Source: Uloborus plumipes
Taxonomy: Eukaryota; Arthropoda; Arachnida; Araneae; Uloboridae
Direction: 5' to 3'
Assembly: GCA_038373865.1 (NCBI GenBank)
Contig: JAXGGA010006535.1
Coordinates: 1-64,000 of the forward strand
DNA length: 64,000 nucleotides
Below the pieces are notes generated by a model. That model saw only the letters and a program-made list of their open reading frames with translations. It was not told the origin of the DNA and did not search any database. Both the position numbers and the translations under genes were made by a program. Of the stretch, positions 1 through 12,780 are shown one piece after another (position 1 is the stretch's first letter; each line of letters opens with the position of its first letter).

Positions 1-520
1 GCTGCACTGTCTTGGGGAAAAGAGGCTGCTTCTCCGCTTTTCCACACATGCAAGTGCATAGTCTGACTCAAAGATCAGCGCATAGGATAGTGCAGGAAAA
101 AAACTTGATGTGAGAAAAGTTCGACGATAGGCCCCTCATCATTTTTTTTTCCTTCTGGCAATTTTTATTTACTTATTTTTTTTTAATTCGGGAATGCTTG
201 AATTTTTTTTTTTTCGAAAAAACTTTCTTTAGAAAAAATACTACATGCGGTCTGCGGTCGCCGCTTGCATTGGCCGCCCTCGTGCGGTGCACGAGCTGCA
301 CACCTGCTAGGATCGGCCCTGCTTGCTATTGTACAATATTAAGTTATTCCTATTTTATAAAACCTTAGATATAGATTTGGTAACCCCCAAACTTTTTTGC
401 CCTGGGCCTGTGCCCTATGTGCCTATGCCTTAATACCTTAATCCGGCACTGTTTGTAGCCGGTTGTATCGGAAACAAAATTACAGAAAACTACAAAGAAA
501 AAAACAGAAATTATTTTCAC
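1..520. other. Non-coding, no gene seen
   Basis: Homopolymer-rich sequence without credible open frames. Around 240-440 there is hAT-like debris: CTAGGATCGGCCCTG and ATACCTTAATCCGGCACTG resemble ends of the small element at 7251-7427. Confidence 0.4.
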
Positions 521-524
521 GATG

Positions 525-854
525 CAGTAGAACGTCATTAATCCGGATTAATAGGTGATACAGGTTGTCAAAATTAATGCATTTACGGATCAAACAAAAT
601 AATCAATACATTGAGCCAATGAAGGTGAATAAACAAGCTACTGCACACAATAAAAATTGCATATTGAATTCAAGAGAACGATATTTAAAACTGCATTAAG
701 AGAAAATTACTAAAATATACTGCAAAAATACAAAATATTGCCTACAATTACTGCGCTAATTTCGCTGTTATGACCCACAGCATGTACATCTGAATGGCTT
801 TCCGGACTAAGCGAAATCTGGTTGAACTGTGTCCGGATTAATGAGGGTTTACTG
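525..854. mobile_element. Tigger/pogo-like non-autonomous DNA element
   Basis: The left end CAGTAGAACGTCATTAATCC is inverted at the right end (GGATTAATGAGGGTTTACTG, 835-854). CAGTnnAACCTC-type termini are typical of the pogo/Tigger branch of Tc1/mariner. TA follows on the right side; the left flank is TG, so the TA duplication is degraded. No transposase frame. Confidence 0.6.
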
Positions 855-2112
855 TAGTTTCTCTTTCTTTCTCTGACCTCGCTGATCTTAAGGAATAACT
901 CCACTATTTGCAGACGGGATAAACTACAACCAATAAGTAACAATTAAATATACATACGTAACCGTCATATTTTACGAAAATTTCATTGAAAGTGGTTTCA
1001 TAGTGACAACTTTTAAGATAATACTGATTATAAAAGACTAAATCTTTAAAGATGAATTTTTTAGAGGTTTTTTTTTTTTTTGGTTCTTGAAAGTTTTTAA
1101 AATGTGCAGCTGTCCATTTCTCACATCGAGATCTTCAATTGTCATGAGGTATAAGTCCAATTAGAGTACATCGTAAATCAAATAGTAAAAGCTTTTTTTT
1201 TTTTTTTTTGGTAATCATCATAAAACCGTAGGGAAATGTATGGCAAAAAGTGAAATAATTAAGAGAACTTACCATCTTCAAATTAAACAGATAGTATATT
1301 ACCGTGTTTAAATGAGGGGTAATGTATTTCACAATAAAACTTGGATTGAAATATAATATTTCATTTTAGGAGCAAATTTGTACCGTCAAAAAAAAAAAAA
1401 AAGAGAGAAAAAAAATTACTTTTTATTTGTATGAGGCAAAATGAAAAAATAAAATACCTATCTCATGAACTATTTGCAGTCTGAAAATTAAAAATATTTG
1501 TCATCGAATGAATGAATAAATAACTGAACGAACGAATGAAAAAATACTGAAGAAATAGGCGAATAAATTAACAAATTAAAAAAAGAGAAAAATTAATGGG
1601 TGAATGAAATTGAATTACTTATGATATGAATTTATATAAATGAAGGAATGTGCATAAATTATGAGTAAATATGTTCGTGATATAATGAATAAATAAACAT
1701 ATAAACAAAGTGACTTATTTTACTTTCCCCAGTACAGGCGTGCACGTGACAAATTATATTAAACGTTCAAAACCAAAAAGTGCCTAATATTAACAAAATA
1801 AGTACTGCATTGGACTTGGTTGATCGTAGTTGTATTTAAAATATGAATTACAAAAATTTTATCATTTTATATTAACAAATCATAAACATACTTTTGATAG
1901 ATCACAAAATATTAAAATATGCGTATCACATTTCGAAGACGGCTTGTACTACCCCCCCCCCCCCCCTTGATCTTAAGCAGAGGTATTTATTTCTTCACTG
2001 GAATGAATTACATGTTTAAGAACATACTAGTTAAAATCTTGTTAGATAGATACAGGGCAAAATTTATCGTTTTGTGGTAATTTAATATTTGATTGACCTA
2101 ATTTTCATTAGT
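855..2112. other. Non-coding AT-rich stretch
   Basis: Nothing gene-like. Contains poly-A/T runs (about 1190-1210, 1387-1401), a GAATGAATGAATAAA-type degenerate tetranucleotide stretch at about 1505-1700 and a poly-C run near 1953-1966. Confidence 0.4.
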
Positions 2113-2290
2113 TACACTGCAAAAAATGAACCGTTGTTTTTACAGTATAATACTGGCAGCCGAGGTTCCAATTTAAAACTGTAAAATGCACAGCAATAAA
2201 CTGTAAAACTAGCAATTTTTCAGTTTATTACTGTAAAGTTATAAATTTTACAGTTTATTGCCGTAACATGTCGCTGTATTATCCTATACT
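2113..2290. mobile_element. MITE with TACACTG ends and internal ACTGTAAA palindromic repeats (copy 1)
   Basis: Starts TACACTGCAAAAAATGAACC and carries repeated CTGTAAAA/TTTTACAG dyads of about 30 bp. A second copy lies at 4007-4250. Ends resemble Tc1/mariner-type MITEs; the right end here is degraded. Confidence 0.5.
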
Positions 2291-2685
2291 ATAATACGAG
2301 GAATGTTTGTAATGTCGAAAATCGCCCCGGAATTAATAAACTCCGGTAAACTTGGGGGTCTGGGGTTTTTGGCCACGGGGAATCGATTGGCACCGGTTTT
2401 GAAGAGCTACGGTCGAAAAGTTCGGAGTTACAGATAGGATTCATTAAATGTTTGAGAAGATTTCTTACTACGCCATTTTCTTTATGATTTCTCTTATTGT
2501 TACCGTTTCATATCAACCGCGTGCTAACAATGGATTTCATATTTAATCCCATCAGCGTAAATTTATGTTTTTATGGTATTTGGCAAATAATTTTTGGCAA
2601 CATGTTAGAATTGTTATTGCTTTTGAAATTTAAAAGAGATCGATCAAAATAAAGTTAGAATTGGGTATGGGCAGCGGTAGAGCCG

Positions 2686-2930
2686 CTATATAGACAGGCC
2701 GACGCATCAAGCTTAAGTTTCACCACTTTGGATCCAACTCATAAACTTTCACTTTCATTTTTTATTGTTGAGGAAATAGGGTTACCAGAGTAAAGTTTCG
2801 GGACATTGCCAAGCTTTGTTAAATTTACGTAAAAAGTTACCAAAAAGCGATAACTGGCCAGAAAAGACAATCTTCACACACGCGCTGGATCCAAAGTGGT
2901 GATTTTGATGCGTCGGCTCGTCTATATAGG
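2686..2930. mobile_element. Small TIR element (MITE) inside the composite repeat
   Basis: Left CTATATAGACAGGCCGACGC and right GCGTCGGCTCGTCTATATAG are inverted. The inner parts continue as TTTCACCACTTTGGATCCA versus TGGATCCAAAGTGGTGA. About 245 bp, non-coding. Confidence 0.6.
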
Positions 2931-2937
2931 GGCCTAA

Positions 2938-3245
2938 GGCCGCGGTTGTCCAATCGGTTAGTCGTCAGACTCGTAACCGGAGGGTCTCGGGTCGATCATT
3001 TAGCCGCCGATCAAAGATCCACCGTCTTCATTAATGGTTGCTGGGGGACGTTAAAAATGTTCGTGGTCACGAAATCCTCCAAGTAAAACGAAACCTCTGG
3101 GGTGTGCTGGGCCAAGGGTTTACTCCGTCCTTGCGCTTTTTTCAAAAATGAACAGAGCATCTTCAGGGCCCCATCCCGGTTAAAAATCAAGTTGTGGTAT
3201 GTACGGGGGGGGGGGGGACCTGGAGTGTAAAGTGAAGTGAAAATC
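2938..3245 (+). repeat. tRNA-derived SINE, diverged copy
   Basis: Same body as the young SINE at 4625-4923 (tRNA-like head, GATCAAAGATCCACCG, AAGTCCTCCAAGTGAAACG-like, poly-G run, GTGAAGTGAA tail) but with many changes. The B box is damaged (GGGTCGATCA). Part of the composite repeat. Confidence 0.65.
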
Positions 3246-4006
3246 TTAGCCAACTGGAACCAAATGCGTACTGGAGAACAGGGACTCTGCATCCATTCTC
3301 ATCAACCCCTCCCGCGCCTTCGGCGCCAAATGAAATGAAATTATGTGTGATTTTACGATGAGCATGGATTAAATAGGGTTGTGTTTTTTAAAATAAATTA
3401 CGGCTGTTTTGAATGCGTAATTGCAACCAAAGGCTCAAAAATACTTTTCAAGTTTATCTAAATAAGTAGTTCGCACTTTAGAAAAAAACACGAGTTTACA
3501 AACCTCTTTTTTTTTAACCGAACGAGCTCGGTTCCCTGGTACACGTTAGGGGTAATACGAGAAACGGTTGCCAAGTCGAAAATCGCCCCAGAATCAATTA
3601 ACTCCGGTAAACTTGGGGGTCTGGGGTTTTTGGGCACGAGGAATCACGAGGTTTGGTTTTTATAAATAAATTTGTCAAAAATATTGAACTTCAACACACT
3701 TCAATCTTTACACTGCTCACTTTGTACCATTTCTTTAATTTTATAATTTTTTATTATCAATTACATTTTATTTCTTATGACTTTTCAAACTTTATCTTTG
3801 TATAGAATAGTTCCCTTTCCAAACTCTAACTTTGTTTAGAATAGTTTACAATGGTGCACTTTAACCGGTTATCTTTTCACCAATGGTTTCACAAATTTTC
3901 TTTTGGCATGTATTGTTTTGATAAATCACAATTGAAAATTTAAATCTTCGAGTTAGCTTCGATACCTGTTTTCCTCGAGCGGAGCTCGGTCACCCGCTGG
4001 TACTAT

Positions 4007-4250
4007 AAAAACAATAGTATGATACTGGCAGCAGAGGTTCCATTTTAAAATTGTAAATGCACGGTAATAAACTGTAAAATTAGCAATTTTACAGTTTATC
4101 ACTGTAAAATTAGCAATTTTACAGTTTACTACTGTAAAGTTAGCTCTTTTACAGCTTATTGCTGTAAAAGTAGCATTTTTTTACAGTTTATTATTATAAA
4201 ATTAGCTGTATATTACAGTAAAAACAACATTAATTTTTTTTACAGTGTAT
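4007..4250. mobile_element. MITE with ACTGTAAA palindromic repeats and TACAGTGTA right end (copy 2)
   Basis: Shares the segment around GATACTGGCAGC-GAGGTTCC with copy 1 and has four to five tandem units of about 30 bp built on CTGTAAAATTAGCAATTTTACAG-like palindromes (split here by mutations). Its right end TTTTTTACAGTGTA is the inverse of the left end of copy 1. Confidence 0.5.
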
Positions 4251-4392
4251 GAGTTTAATAATCTTGTGAAGGAAAAAAAAATGTTTCGCCTGGATTTTTT
4301 TTTTTTTTTTTTTTGTAATGTTGAAGATACACAAACTGTATTTCTATAACGAGCCTCCATTAAGAAAAATGAGACCTAAGTTCTGCTACCAT

Positions 4393-4614
4393 TTTAGGTA
4401 GGAATTCACGTGAAACACGGATGATCGCAACTCACCAATGCAATCGCAAATTCCCAAATTTGGATTCAAGTGAAACGTTACAATTGCTACGAGATGCGAT
4501 TCTAATGTAATTCGACTTCCAGTAGCGATTGCAATTTTGGTCTATTGCGATCGCCTCGAAGCGATTGCAAGGGTGTTTCACTTGAATTCGGCCCTTAGAG
4601 TTACTTTCACTGCT
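4393..4614. mobile_element. MITE with TAAGGGCCGAATTC-type inverted ends
   Basis: Left end TAGGTAGGAATTCACGTGAA and right end TTCACTTGAATTCGGCCCTTA are inverted and related to those of the element at 47690-47885. The interior holds palindromic GCGATTGCAA blocks. Non-coding. Confidence 0.55.
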
Positions 4615-4624
4615 GAAAAATTTG

Positions 4625-4923
4625 GGCCGTGGTGGCCCGATCGGTAAGGCATCGGACTCGTGTCCGGAGGGACCCGGGTTCGAAACCCAGCCGATCAAAG
4701 ATCCACCGCCTTGATTAATGGTGGCTGGGAGGCGTTAAAAATGTCGTGGTCACAAAGTCCTCCAAGTGAAACGATACCTCTGGGGGTGCTGGGCCTAGGG
4801 TTTGCTCGACCCTAGGTTCTGGTTCAAAATTAAGAACAGAGCGCTCTTCAGGGCCCTATCCCGGTTAAACCACGAAGCTGTGGTAGGTACGGGGGACCCT
4901 GGAGAGTGTGAAATGAAGTGAAA
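4625..4923 (+). repeat. Young tRNA-derived SINE with 14-bp target-site duplication
   Basis: A tRNA-like head carries an A-box-like TGGCCCGATCGG and a perfect B box GGTTCGAAACC (4677-4687), the two internal RNA polymerase III promoter parts. The body is unrelated to tRNA and ends in GTGAAATGAAGTGAA. Exact 14-bp duplications TGCTGAAAAATTTG flank it at 4611-4624 and 4924-4937, showing target-primed insertion. Nearly identical to the copy at 25246-25548, so both are recent. Confidence 0.88.
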
Positions 4924-5598
4924 TGCTGAAAAATTTGCTTACAGTTGAACGTCACAATGTCGCCAGTATCAATACACAGTGTTTTAATTAAATGTACTGC
5001 ATATCAAAATGGCCGCTCGTTGGGTTTAATCATGTCTCCAATCTATGCCTTGTCCTTGCTAAAGCAAAATTACAGGAAATGTTAGAGGCGCACGTATCGT
5101 AACAAGGAAATACAATTGATGTGATACTTGTTTTTCTAATTAATCTGCTTAGAAGCAGTATGAGGGGAAAAGGGTGATTGTGCTACGTGCGCTTTATTTT
5201 GAAAACAATCCCTGAAGAGACATAAATGCTACATTATTATGAAAATTGTCAAAACAATGTCTCTTATGTGATTTGTTATCTAAAGGCTTTTATAAATATT
5301 ATGATTTCTGAAAGGGAAAAGGGCTAAATTTCGTTAGCTCGAAAAGAGGAAAAAGAGATGTTTCGTGTTGACCATATTATTTTTTATGATGGACTTTTCC
5401 ACAGAGAAAACTGAAAATGATTTTTTTTTTTTCTGTTGTGTCAATGGAAAAATTGTTAAAACGTCTTGTGTGTGTGTATTGAATATTTAAGCATTAATTT
5501 TGAAATCAAGAACCAAATATTTATGGGAACGGCCATCCCCGCATTTCGTCAGTATAGCACTGTGTATAATATAAATGGGCGAGACTGTATAGCATATG

Positions 5599-5844
5599 AA
5601 GGGCCAGGGGGAAAAAAGATAAAAGTCCCTTTTTCGTCAATTTTGAGACATTAGCGCTAACTAGGGCTATAAAGGACTAGTATCATCTGGTAGAACAACA
5701 AGGGGGGAAAAAGATGAGAAGCGACCGAAATGTGCATGAAAAATCGAAAAACTACATAAGGAGCTCCGAGAAATCAAACTTTTTTCTTCGTTTTTCTCGA
5801 AATCGCTTTTTGATCATTTTCATCTTTTTTCCCCCTGGCCCTTT
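5599..5844. mobile_element. TIR element (MITE), about 250 bp
   Basis: Terminal AAGGGCCAGGGGGAAAAAAG is inverted at 5825-5844. Interior is AT-rich with no coding frame. A second inverted pair (GCTCAAAACAATTAGGGGAG near 5868, CTCCCTTAATTGTTTTCAGC near 6070) flanks the right side and may be a further element. Confidence 0.55.
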
Positions 5845-6123
5845 ATATATGTATATATAAACATTGCTCAAAACAATTAGGGGAGCACATGGTTTTGAAA
5901 AAAATAAGCAAGGATGAACACCAACAAGTAACAGAAAATAAATCATCCATATTTTAAAGCCTAACAGAAACGGGAGAAGGAAACTTGAAATGTAAATCAA
6001 AGTTCATGACGTCAAAAAACAAAAAAAGGAGATAAAGGCAGAAATCGGGATGTTGCAGAAACGTCTTGCTCCCTTAATTGTTTTCAGCAGTGTTGGTAGT
6101 TTGTGTGTGTGTGTGTGTACATT

Positions 6124-6138
6124 ATATATATATATATA

Positions 6139-6230
<92 letters not shown>
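6124..6230. repeat. (TA)n microsatellite
   Basis: Roughly 100 bp of alternating TA, preceded by (TG)n and TTTA units from about 6104. Confidence 0.95.
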
Positions 6231-6231
<1 letters not shown>

Positions 6232-7250
6232 CGCGTTTTCTCCATAATCTAGTTTTGAACTCACCATTGGGCTTAAATGCAATTTTCTCCGGCACACTTT
6301 CGTGTTGTCCCCCATCTGTAAAGAGACTAAAAAACAAATCTCGAATTGGATTTCCAGGTGTTCAGAAACACGATCAAATCATTTATTCTTTAGCGTGATG
6401 CAACCATTGACATACACGCAAGCTTGCTCATCTTAATCGTTTATGTCCCAAAAGTCACGCACACAGCCGTGAAGTGTAGACGCTGTTTCATCTACCCTCC
6501 CCCCCCCTCATGTTTATAGAAAAATACCGAGGACAAAATCATTCGAAGCGTCCCTAAAAGAATAGGAATGGTTGTTTCACTGAGAACGATTTCAAGGATA
6601 TTGATGTAAAAATAAATGATTGCTTTGAATACAATCTTTAGCATCACGTATTTCTAAAATTGCGGGATGTGAACTAAAATCCGTCGGTGAATATTTTCTT
6701 TGTCGGAAAAATTCAATGGAACCGTTCAAACATTTTTTTTTTTTTTTTTCAAGCAAATGAAAGAAATCGTGGCGCGGAACGCTTCAAAATGTCTGAAAAT
6801 CAGTATACTTATTATAATTTTTCAAGCATGGTTCCTTGTGCAATCAATGCTAAGATCCTGCATAAGCTATCAGTGGTCATTCAAGGACTTTGGTCCATGG
6901 TAGCTAAGGTCAAAAAAATTTCCTGCCCTCATTCCGTCTCCAGATTTTAGTGGTGTGAACGTTGGTGTTTTCTTAATCTATCATCTCAAATTCGTATTAA
7001 TGGAATATATAATGGGAAAATATATGCATAAAGAGGAAGAAAAATCAGAAGTTGCGTTTAACATTTTTAATTTGTTGTTCACCGGAAAAAAAAGTTAGCT
7101 GTCCACTGCATTATCATGGCCTATTGGTTCGGATCATAGTTTGAGCTACATATCTCCTTACGATCCACATAAAAATTTCGAGCTCGGTTTGCTCAACCCA
7201 ATTTAAGAGCTGAAGATGGTCGACAATCCATCGTTTGCTTGAGTTATGTC

Positions 7251-7427
7251 CTGGGCCTGATTAATGAATAGGCCCCAACTAGGCCTTGGCCTAGGGCACC
7301 GCTCTTCAGAGGCCCCCGATTGACTAAAATTGTTTCAGCTAATGGTTGAACTTGTAATGTTTGACGATAGTTGAGGCCGCAAAAAAGTGTTTGGCCTAGG
7401 GCCCTTCGATACCTTAATCGGGTCCTG
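7251..7427. mobile_element. Non-autonomous hAT element with 8-bp TSD GTTATGTC
   Basis: CTGGGCCTGATTAA and TTAATCGGGTCCTG are inverted ends. Exact GTTATGTC copies lie at 7243-7250 and 7428-7435. 177 bp and no transposase, so mobilised in trans if at all. Confidence 0.75.
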
Positions 7428-7911
7428 GTTATGTCCGAAACGTCGGAGTACAGAAACATAAAGTACCAACAAAAATTTCGAAAACTCACAATGAAATGAT
7501 TTCCATCTGAGAATTTTACGATGGAGCGAGTGTCCTTTTGAATTTCCGCTTCGGTGGTGTTCTTCCTATCTTACTCCATCGTCTGTTTCTCGGTCTCCTC
7601 GGTACTCTTTTAAAATGAATGTTTCAGTGGACAGAGGTAATGGTTGAGTGGACTCTGGATAGGGAGGAATGACTGAGTCACACTTGTTGAGTCACCACTT
7701 CACAGGTCAAGGAGCTTCTCTGAGATGTTTAATCATTACAATCTTTCCTCGATCACCATCACAGTCGTAATTCAAAATGTTGATTAGCGAAATTGTAAAT
7801 TAGTTAGAATGACTGTAAGAAAGGAAACGCATATGCAACCTAGCAAATTGATTTAATGAGTTTGGCATTATTTATAAAAATACAACCTGAAACAGAACAG
7901 CAAGTGACATA

Positions 7912-8065
7912 CGGTCAGGCTTCGATTGCTCGAAGTCCCAAGGAACCGGCAAAAAGCTTCGAGTTATTTTAATTTCCCACAGCTTTCTCAAGAATCTGAG
8001 GACTGAACACTTTGAGATACAGGAACATTCGAGTTATAAGACTTCGAGTTACCGAGATTCCACTG
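7912..8065. mobile_element. Short pogo/Tigger-like MITE (CTCGA...TCGAG family)
   Basis: Starts CGGTCAGGCTTCGATTGCTC and ends CGAGTTACCGAGATTCCACTG. The same AAGTCCCAAGG-ACCGGC interior occurs at 37355-37528, 41920-42095 and 63684-63740. Confidence 0.5.
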
Positions 8066-9418
8066 CATATACAGTATATATAAAGTCATGTATGCAAAAC
8101 ATTACGAGAAGCTTGAATACAAAAACCAAATTATTTTGGGGTGTTAGATACACCTTACCAGTTAAGGTGCACCTTTTCGGTAAAAATATCCTCGTACTCC
8201 GGACCCGTACTTTAACTAAGAGATCATCATAAGGCTTTCAAAACAGGATGAAATTGTTCATTGCTGCGCAAATCATAACAGCCGTCTCTTTATCTTCACG
8301 GTTGTAGAAAGCATCTAAATATAATGGCATTTATCAAAACTTTCTACATTTATATACATAGTATACATCGTAATCACCGTCATAATCTTCTCATAAAAAT
8401 ATTCTTCAACTTTTCTGCACGAAGTATAGTTCTCTCTTTGTCTTTATTACTTTTTGAGACTTTTTTCCCTTATTTTTAACATTTTTTTTCAATTTCAATT
8501 CTACTCTTGTGTTGATATCAGTAACTCAGCAGAGTCATTTTAGGCCTTCTTTCAGAAGAAAAAAAACATTGTTTTGATGCTCAGAGAACAATATCCATCA
8601 CCAGTTTAGATACTTTGCCGAGCATTGACACCATTACACAACAATTGCTTCCCAATATCCCAATGGAGCTATACTATGCCCAAAGCAATATTTTGTAATC
8701 ACTATACCACCCGTTTAAAACAATTTTGTTCAAAAACACAAAGTGAAGTGGCGTAATAGCAAGAAATATATAAACAACATCAGGCCATCAGGGTATTCAA
8801 AACCCACAAAAATTACAACGCCACAGCCCCCTCAGCTTATGGGTAGCCTACCGTTTTGCCTTCCATGGCCACTGTTCATTTCGATATCCTAAAATAACAG
8901 GGGGTAATTCTATGCGGCACTTGCTTAGAACTATCAGGGAGTAAGGAAAATAAATAGAAAAACAATAAATGCTCGACTGCAGCTGAGAAATAGACCAAAA
9001 ACTAAAATGAATATTAGTATATGTGAAAGGAAAATATTCCACATAAATAATAAGCAGAATCGAAGTGGTGTGCCAGCATATCCATGCACTCATTGTATCA
9101 CAGAATTTTAAATTGATCAGTTCATGCATGGAGAATGTTTCAAAGCTAACTTAGTAACATTTTGCGGTCTGAGTGCTGTTTTATGATCCTCAATGGCCGA
9201 GTACCCCGAGCGATTGCTTAACGCATTTGAGGCGGTGGGTTCCACATACATCCTCATTTCTGATTTTCTTTATTTTCTTCATGTTGCAAATTCTCTCGTG
9301 TATTGCCTGTATGTGTTTTATACTATATGGAGTAAAAATACATCATATCGGCGCCTCAGAGCAACTCTTACATATCTTACCTAAGGTTGGATGACTTACT
9401 GCTCGGTATGTATAAAGG
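8066..9418. other. Non-coding, no gene seen
   Basis: AT-rich sequence with only short chance frames; no repeat family or splice pattern that I can support. Confidence 0.35.
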
Positions 9419-9537
9419 AGGCGAATTCAGACTGTAGTCCTCATCAAACAAATCTGGGCAATCAACTCAAAAGGAAGAAAAGTGCTGTTTCACGTGGAAC
9501 TTCTTGGGAAAAGTGAATGATGATGGTAACTCGTATA

Positions 9538-9714
9538 GCTTGACCACGAAAGGATAGAGGGTGAACTATAAGCGGAAATGTGCAGCTTCATTTTTAAATA
9601 AGGTTGCATTAGCAGATAACGCAGGCAGCAAAATCTTTAATGAACGAAGAAAAACTTACTTTTCTCGCTGTCTATCTCAAAATGTAGTGGTCCGTTTCCG
9701 CCTCTAGTTCACCC
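9538..9714. mobile_element. Diverged foldback element related to 24059-24234
   Basis: GGGTGAACTATAAGCGGAAA is inverted at 9693-9713 (TTTCCGCCTCTAGTTCACCC). The TTCATTTTTAAATAAGGTT segment matches the palindromic element near 24.1 kb. Confidence 0.5.
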
Positions 9715-9796
9715 CAGCTAACTTCCTAATGTGGTCAAGTTATGACACACAGAACATCGCAAATAGTTTTGAAAATCTACCATCGTAAGGCTCCCT

Positions 9797-10048
9797 TAAG
9801 GGCGGATCCAGAAATTTCTCAAAGGAGGGGCGACGGTTTTGTTCCTTTTTTTTTACTATGTATACTGGATTGCAAATGTTGATCATTTCGGATTCAGACT
9901 TCAATTTCCAAACATTTCCTGGAGAGAGCCCAAACTTCCTTCCTTCAACATCATTAAACTTTTTGAACTTCAATGTTAAAAAATTACTGATGGTGGGGCC
10001 TCAAGGGAGGGGCGATCGCCCCATCGCCCTCCCTTGTATCCGGCCCTG
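9797..10048 (+). mobile_element. Small hAT-type element, AAGGGCGGATCCAG family
   Basis: The left end TAAGGGCGGATCCAGAAAT and right end CCCTTGTATCCGGCCCTG are imperfect inverted termini. The right part carries the GGGGCGATCGCCCC palindrome. Flanks GGCTCCCT and GGCTTCCC are an imperfect 8-bp duplication. Related pieces: 12648, 13970-14025, 21501-21753 and 62960-62985. Confidence 0.6.
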
Positions 10049-11960
10049 GGCTTCCCCAAACTTCGTTTTGAAGAAGAACGATGCTCGGTGTCAATGTTAA
10101 GGCCTCCATGCTCCCGGATGAAAAGCATTTACGTGACTCAACCTGGCCATCAGGCATTTAGGTACGCCAAAGCCTGATCATGCTGGTGCCACACTGACCC
10201 ACGAGCGCACCCTTCCAGTATTGAGGTCAATATTGTTTCCGAATCAGATTGTGGCTTTTATGGAGGCGAAGCACGCAGAACGTGCAGTTGGGCGCCATAT
10301 TTTGAGAGTGCGACTGATTAAACATGGTCGGGTATCAAACGGTTTCATTTCGTAAATCCTTCACGCATCTATTTTATGGATGGAATTTTATTTTCCGCAA
10401 GTATAACCGGCGACAGAGAGGCACATCTCCGAAAATAGAGTAGGAAAAAATTTTACGCAATGCTATTTTCAACCAATTTGTTCTTGTACAATATACATAA
10501 AAGATTTAGGATGGTATGTTAGCTGATTAGTTTTTGCTGTCTTAATAAATAGAGTATAGGTGTTGAAAATTTGAAAAAAATTCTTCTAAATTGAAATTTT
10601 AGTGATGTGACAAGTGATACTTTTGATTATATCGCTTATACGTCACTAAGCACAAGTTGTGTAACTTTGCTTTGTCGCTTTGTGGCACGAAAGAGAATTC
10701 AATCAACAATTATTCATTTTCATGCAAATCTTTGAGATGTGCCACTATTATCGCAGGAAAAATATCTAATGTTTCGTGTGAATTCTTAATTTATTCCAAT
10801 TGGAATGAAATGGAAGAGAAGTTCAGCAGCAGGCCAGTCATTTCCAACTGTCCAAGTAGCTATAGGAGTTAGGATATATGACAATATATATTATGTAAAA
10901 CAGTGAGTAGAAAGTACACAAACACTAACACTTTCTCAAAGTCAGGGGAAATCTTTCCCTTCTTCAAATCACAGGGTTGGTTTGGAGCGACTGCTAAATA
11001 GCAGAACGAAACTTAAAAAACATAATTTCATTCGTTGTTTAAACTCTCGATGTGAAAGAGAAGTAGGTGTAAATAAGTTATACTTGTGTCTGTCTGATCT
11101 GTGGCGTCGTAGCGTCTAAACTGATGAACCTATTTGTTGTTGTTTTTTTTTGTTAGAGGTGACTTGATTGAGAGTGTTTTTAGCCGCAATTCAAGAATTT
11201 TTTTGAGTGGAGGCTTTTTCAAGTTTTTAATTAAAGTTTGTTGTTTGTTTACCATTAAAGCTTACCCTTAAACGCGGAAGCTATTGAAACAAACAAATAA
11301 CATTCAATTTCCAGTGCAGGAAGGCTTGTTCCAAAACAAAAGCGTACCCATATTTCTTGCTGGAAGCAATTGTTCTAGGAGAAGAATGCGAGAAATGACG
11401 CGTTCCATTGTTGTTCCGGTGGGAATATGTAAAGAAAAAAATCCCGGACCTTGAACCAGAGGCGAATTGAACGTTATCGTGTAATGAAATAAAATCTTGG
11501 ATGTTGACCGCCTGGCCGCTATCTCAACAATAGGCGAAGTATCTCTTAATTTATTTCGCTTAATTCAGACTATAATAATCGGGGCAATTTATGTTTCTAC
11601 TGTTTACAGTTCCGATTCCAGGAACTAAGAGAAGAAAATGTTTTGACGCGGGGTGTTTTTTGTCGTGGGTAGAATTTTGTACACAACCAAGTCCTGACAA
11701 AAAATGTGCTTGTCTAAGTTTTGTATTTCCTCACTTTTGGGGTGTTAAAAAGAATAAATGAGGCGCCGGTATGGTTCATTTGATTTCAAAGATTTCTTCA
11801 GTTGTTATTTTAAAGAATATTATAGTCTTGAGTAAAGTTAGGGGCTATTGCATATTTTCCATCATTTTTTGAAGAACAAAAGTATGAATTGTAAAAACAT
11901 ATGAATGATCATATGTTTTAAAATTTTCAGTTGAAACAACTGAATAATGAATAAACTCTC
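10049..11960. other. Non-coding, no gene seen
   Basis: No supported gene or repeat; short chance open frames only. Confidence 0.35.
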
Positions 11961-11976
11961 CTCAGTCCCAGTTGAA

Positions 11977-12201
11977 CCTCTTCAGTCCCAGTTGAAGGTA
12001 CACATATGTGTACCTTCTAAGTTTTTATTTATATTTGGTTTCAAAGCAAATTACAACGAAAAAAAACTATGCATTATAAAACTAAGATTGTAGCATTTAT
12101 TTTTCATCAATCCCAATTTTTTTCTAGACATTATTCACACCTAACAAAGGTTTAAAAACTTGAAATTCAAATGGTTCAAAAAATCAGGACTGAAGAGGTT
12201 A
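11977..12201. mobile_element. Possible MITE with CCTCTTCAGTCC ends
   Basis: CCTCTTCAGTCC (from 11977) is inverted at 12187-12198 (GGACTGAAGAGG), followed by TTAA. A 24-bp perfect palindrome built on GGTACACATATGTGTACC lies at 11994-12017. Confidence 0.4.
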
Positions 12202-12647
12202 ATATGCTGATGAGATGTGAATTAGGGCCCTAAAACCGGCAGCCCAAATTTGTACCAGTAGTTAATCAGTATTTGTTCACCCAGGAACGCCGAGATGTCC
12301 CCTCCTTCCAGAAGTTTTAGGACATTGCTCTGACCCTAGTTGGAAAATGTTTATGGTTTTATGTGACTAAGAGATAACACAAGTCTTTTGCAAAATATCC
12401 ATCGCTAAAAGTAAATGTAGCTGTGGCATACTTGCCAACTTTTGAAGGAAATTTTCAGCATTTTAGTTGCTCTTAAGCATTAGTTTCGATTTTTTACACA
12501 CCTCGCAATCCGATTGCATCCGCTTGGGTTAAATTCTTCCGTTTTGGTCTGTTGTGTGATTCCATCTTACGGATATCGCTGATTTTGTGCGTACCATTAT
12601 TTTTAACTTTTCTCATATCCATGCTTCATAAAAGAGACAGGGCGTGC

Positions 12648-12701
12648 CAAGGGTGGATCCAGAAACTTTTCAAGGGGGGGGGGCGATTGATTTTTTTTAT
12701 C

Positions 12702-12740
<39 letters not shown>

Positions 12741-12780
12741 CCCCCTCAAAAATGGCACATATACCCCCCCCCCCAAAAAA
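12648..12780 (+). mobile_element. Fragment of the AAGGGCGGATCCAG family with a (TA)n expansion
   Basis: Begins CAAGGGTGGATCCAGAAAC, then a poly-G run and GCGATTG, then (AT)n at 12706-12739 and poly-C/A. The right terminus is missing. Confidence 0.5.

Larger units (their letters stand above)
2290..3545 (+). repeat. Composite interspersed repeat, copy 1 (inverted partial copy at 25857-26720)
   Basis: Blocks at 2440-2600, 2938-3245 and 3290-3545 recur in the same order but inverted at about 26710-26577, 26390-26165 and 26100-25857. The block at 2290-2400 (GTCGAAAATCGCCCC, CTCCGGTAAACTTGGGGGTC) recurs directly at 3554-3650. One family with a SINE-like middle. Confidence 0.55.
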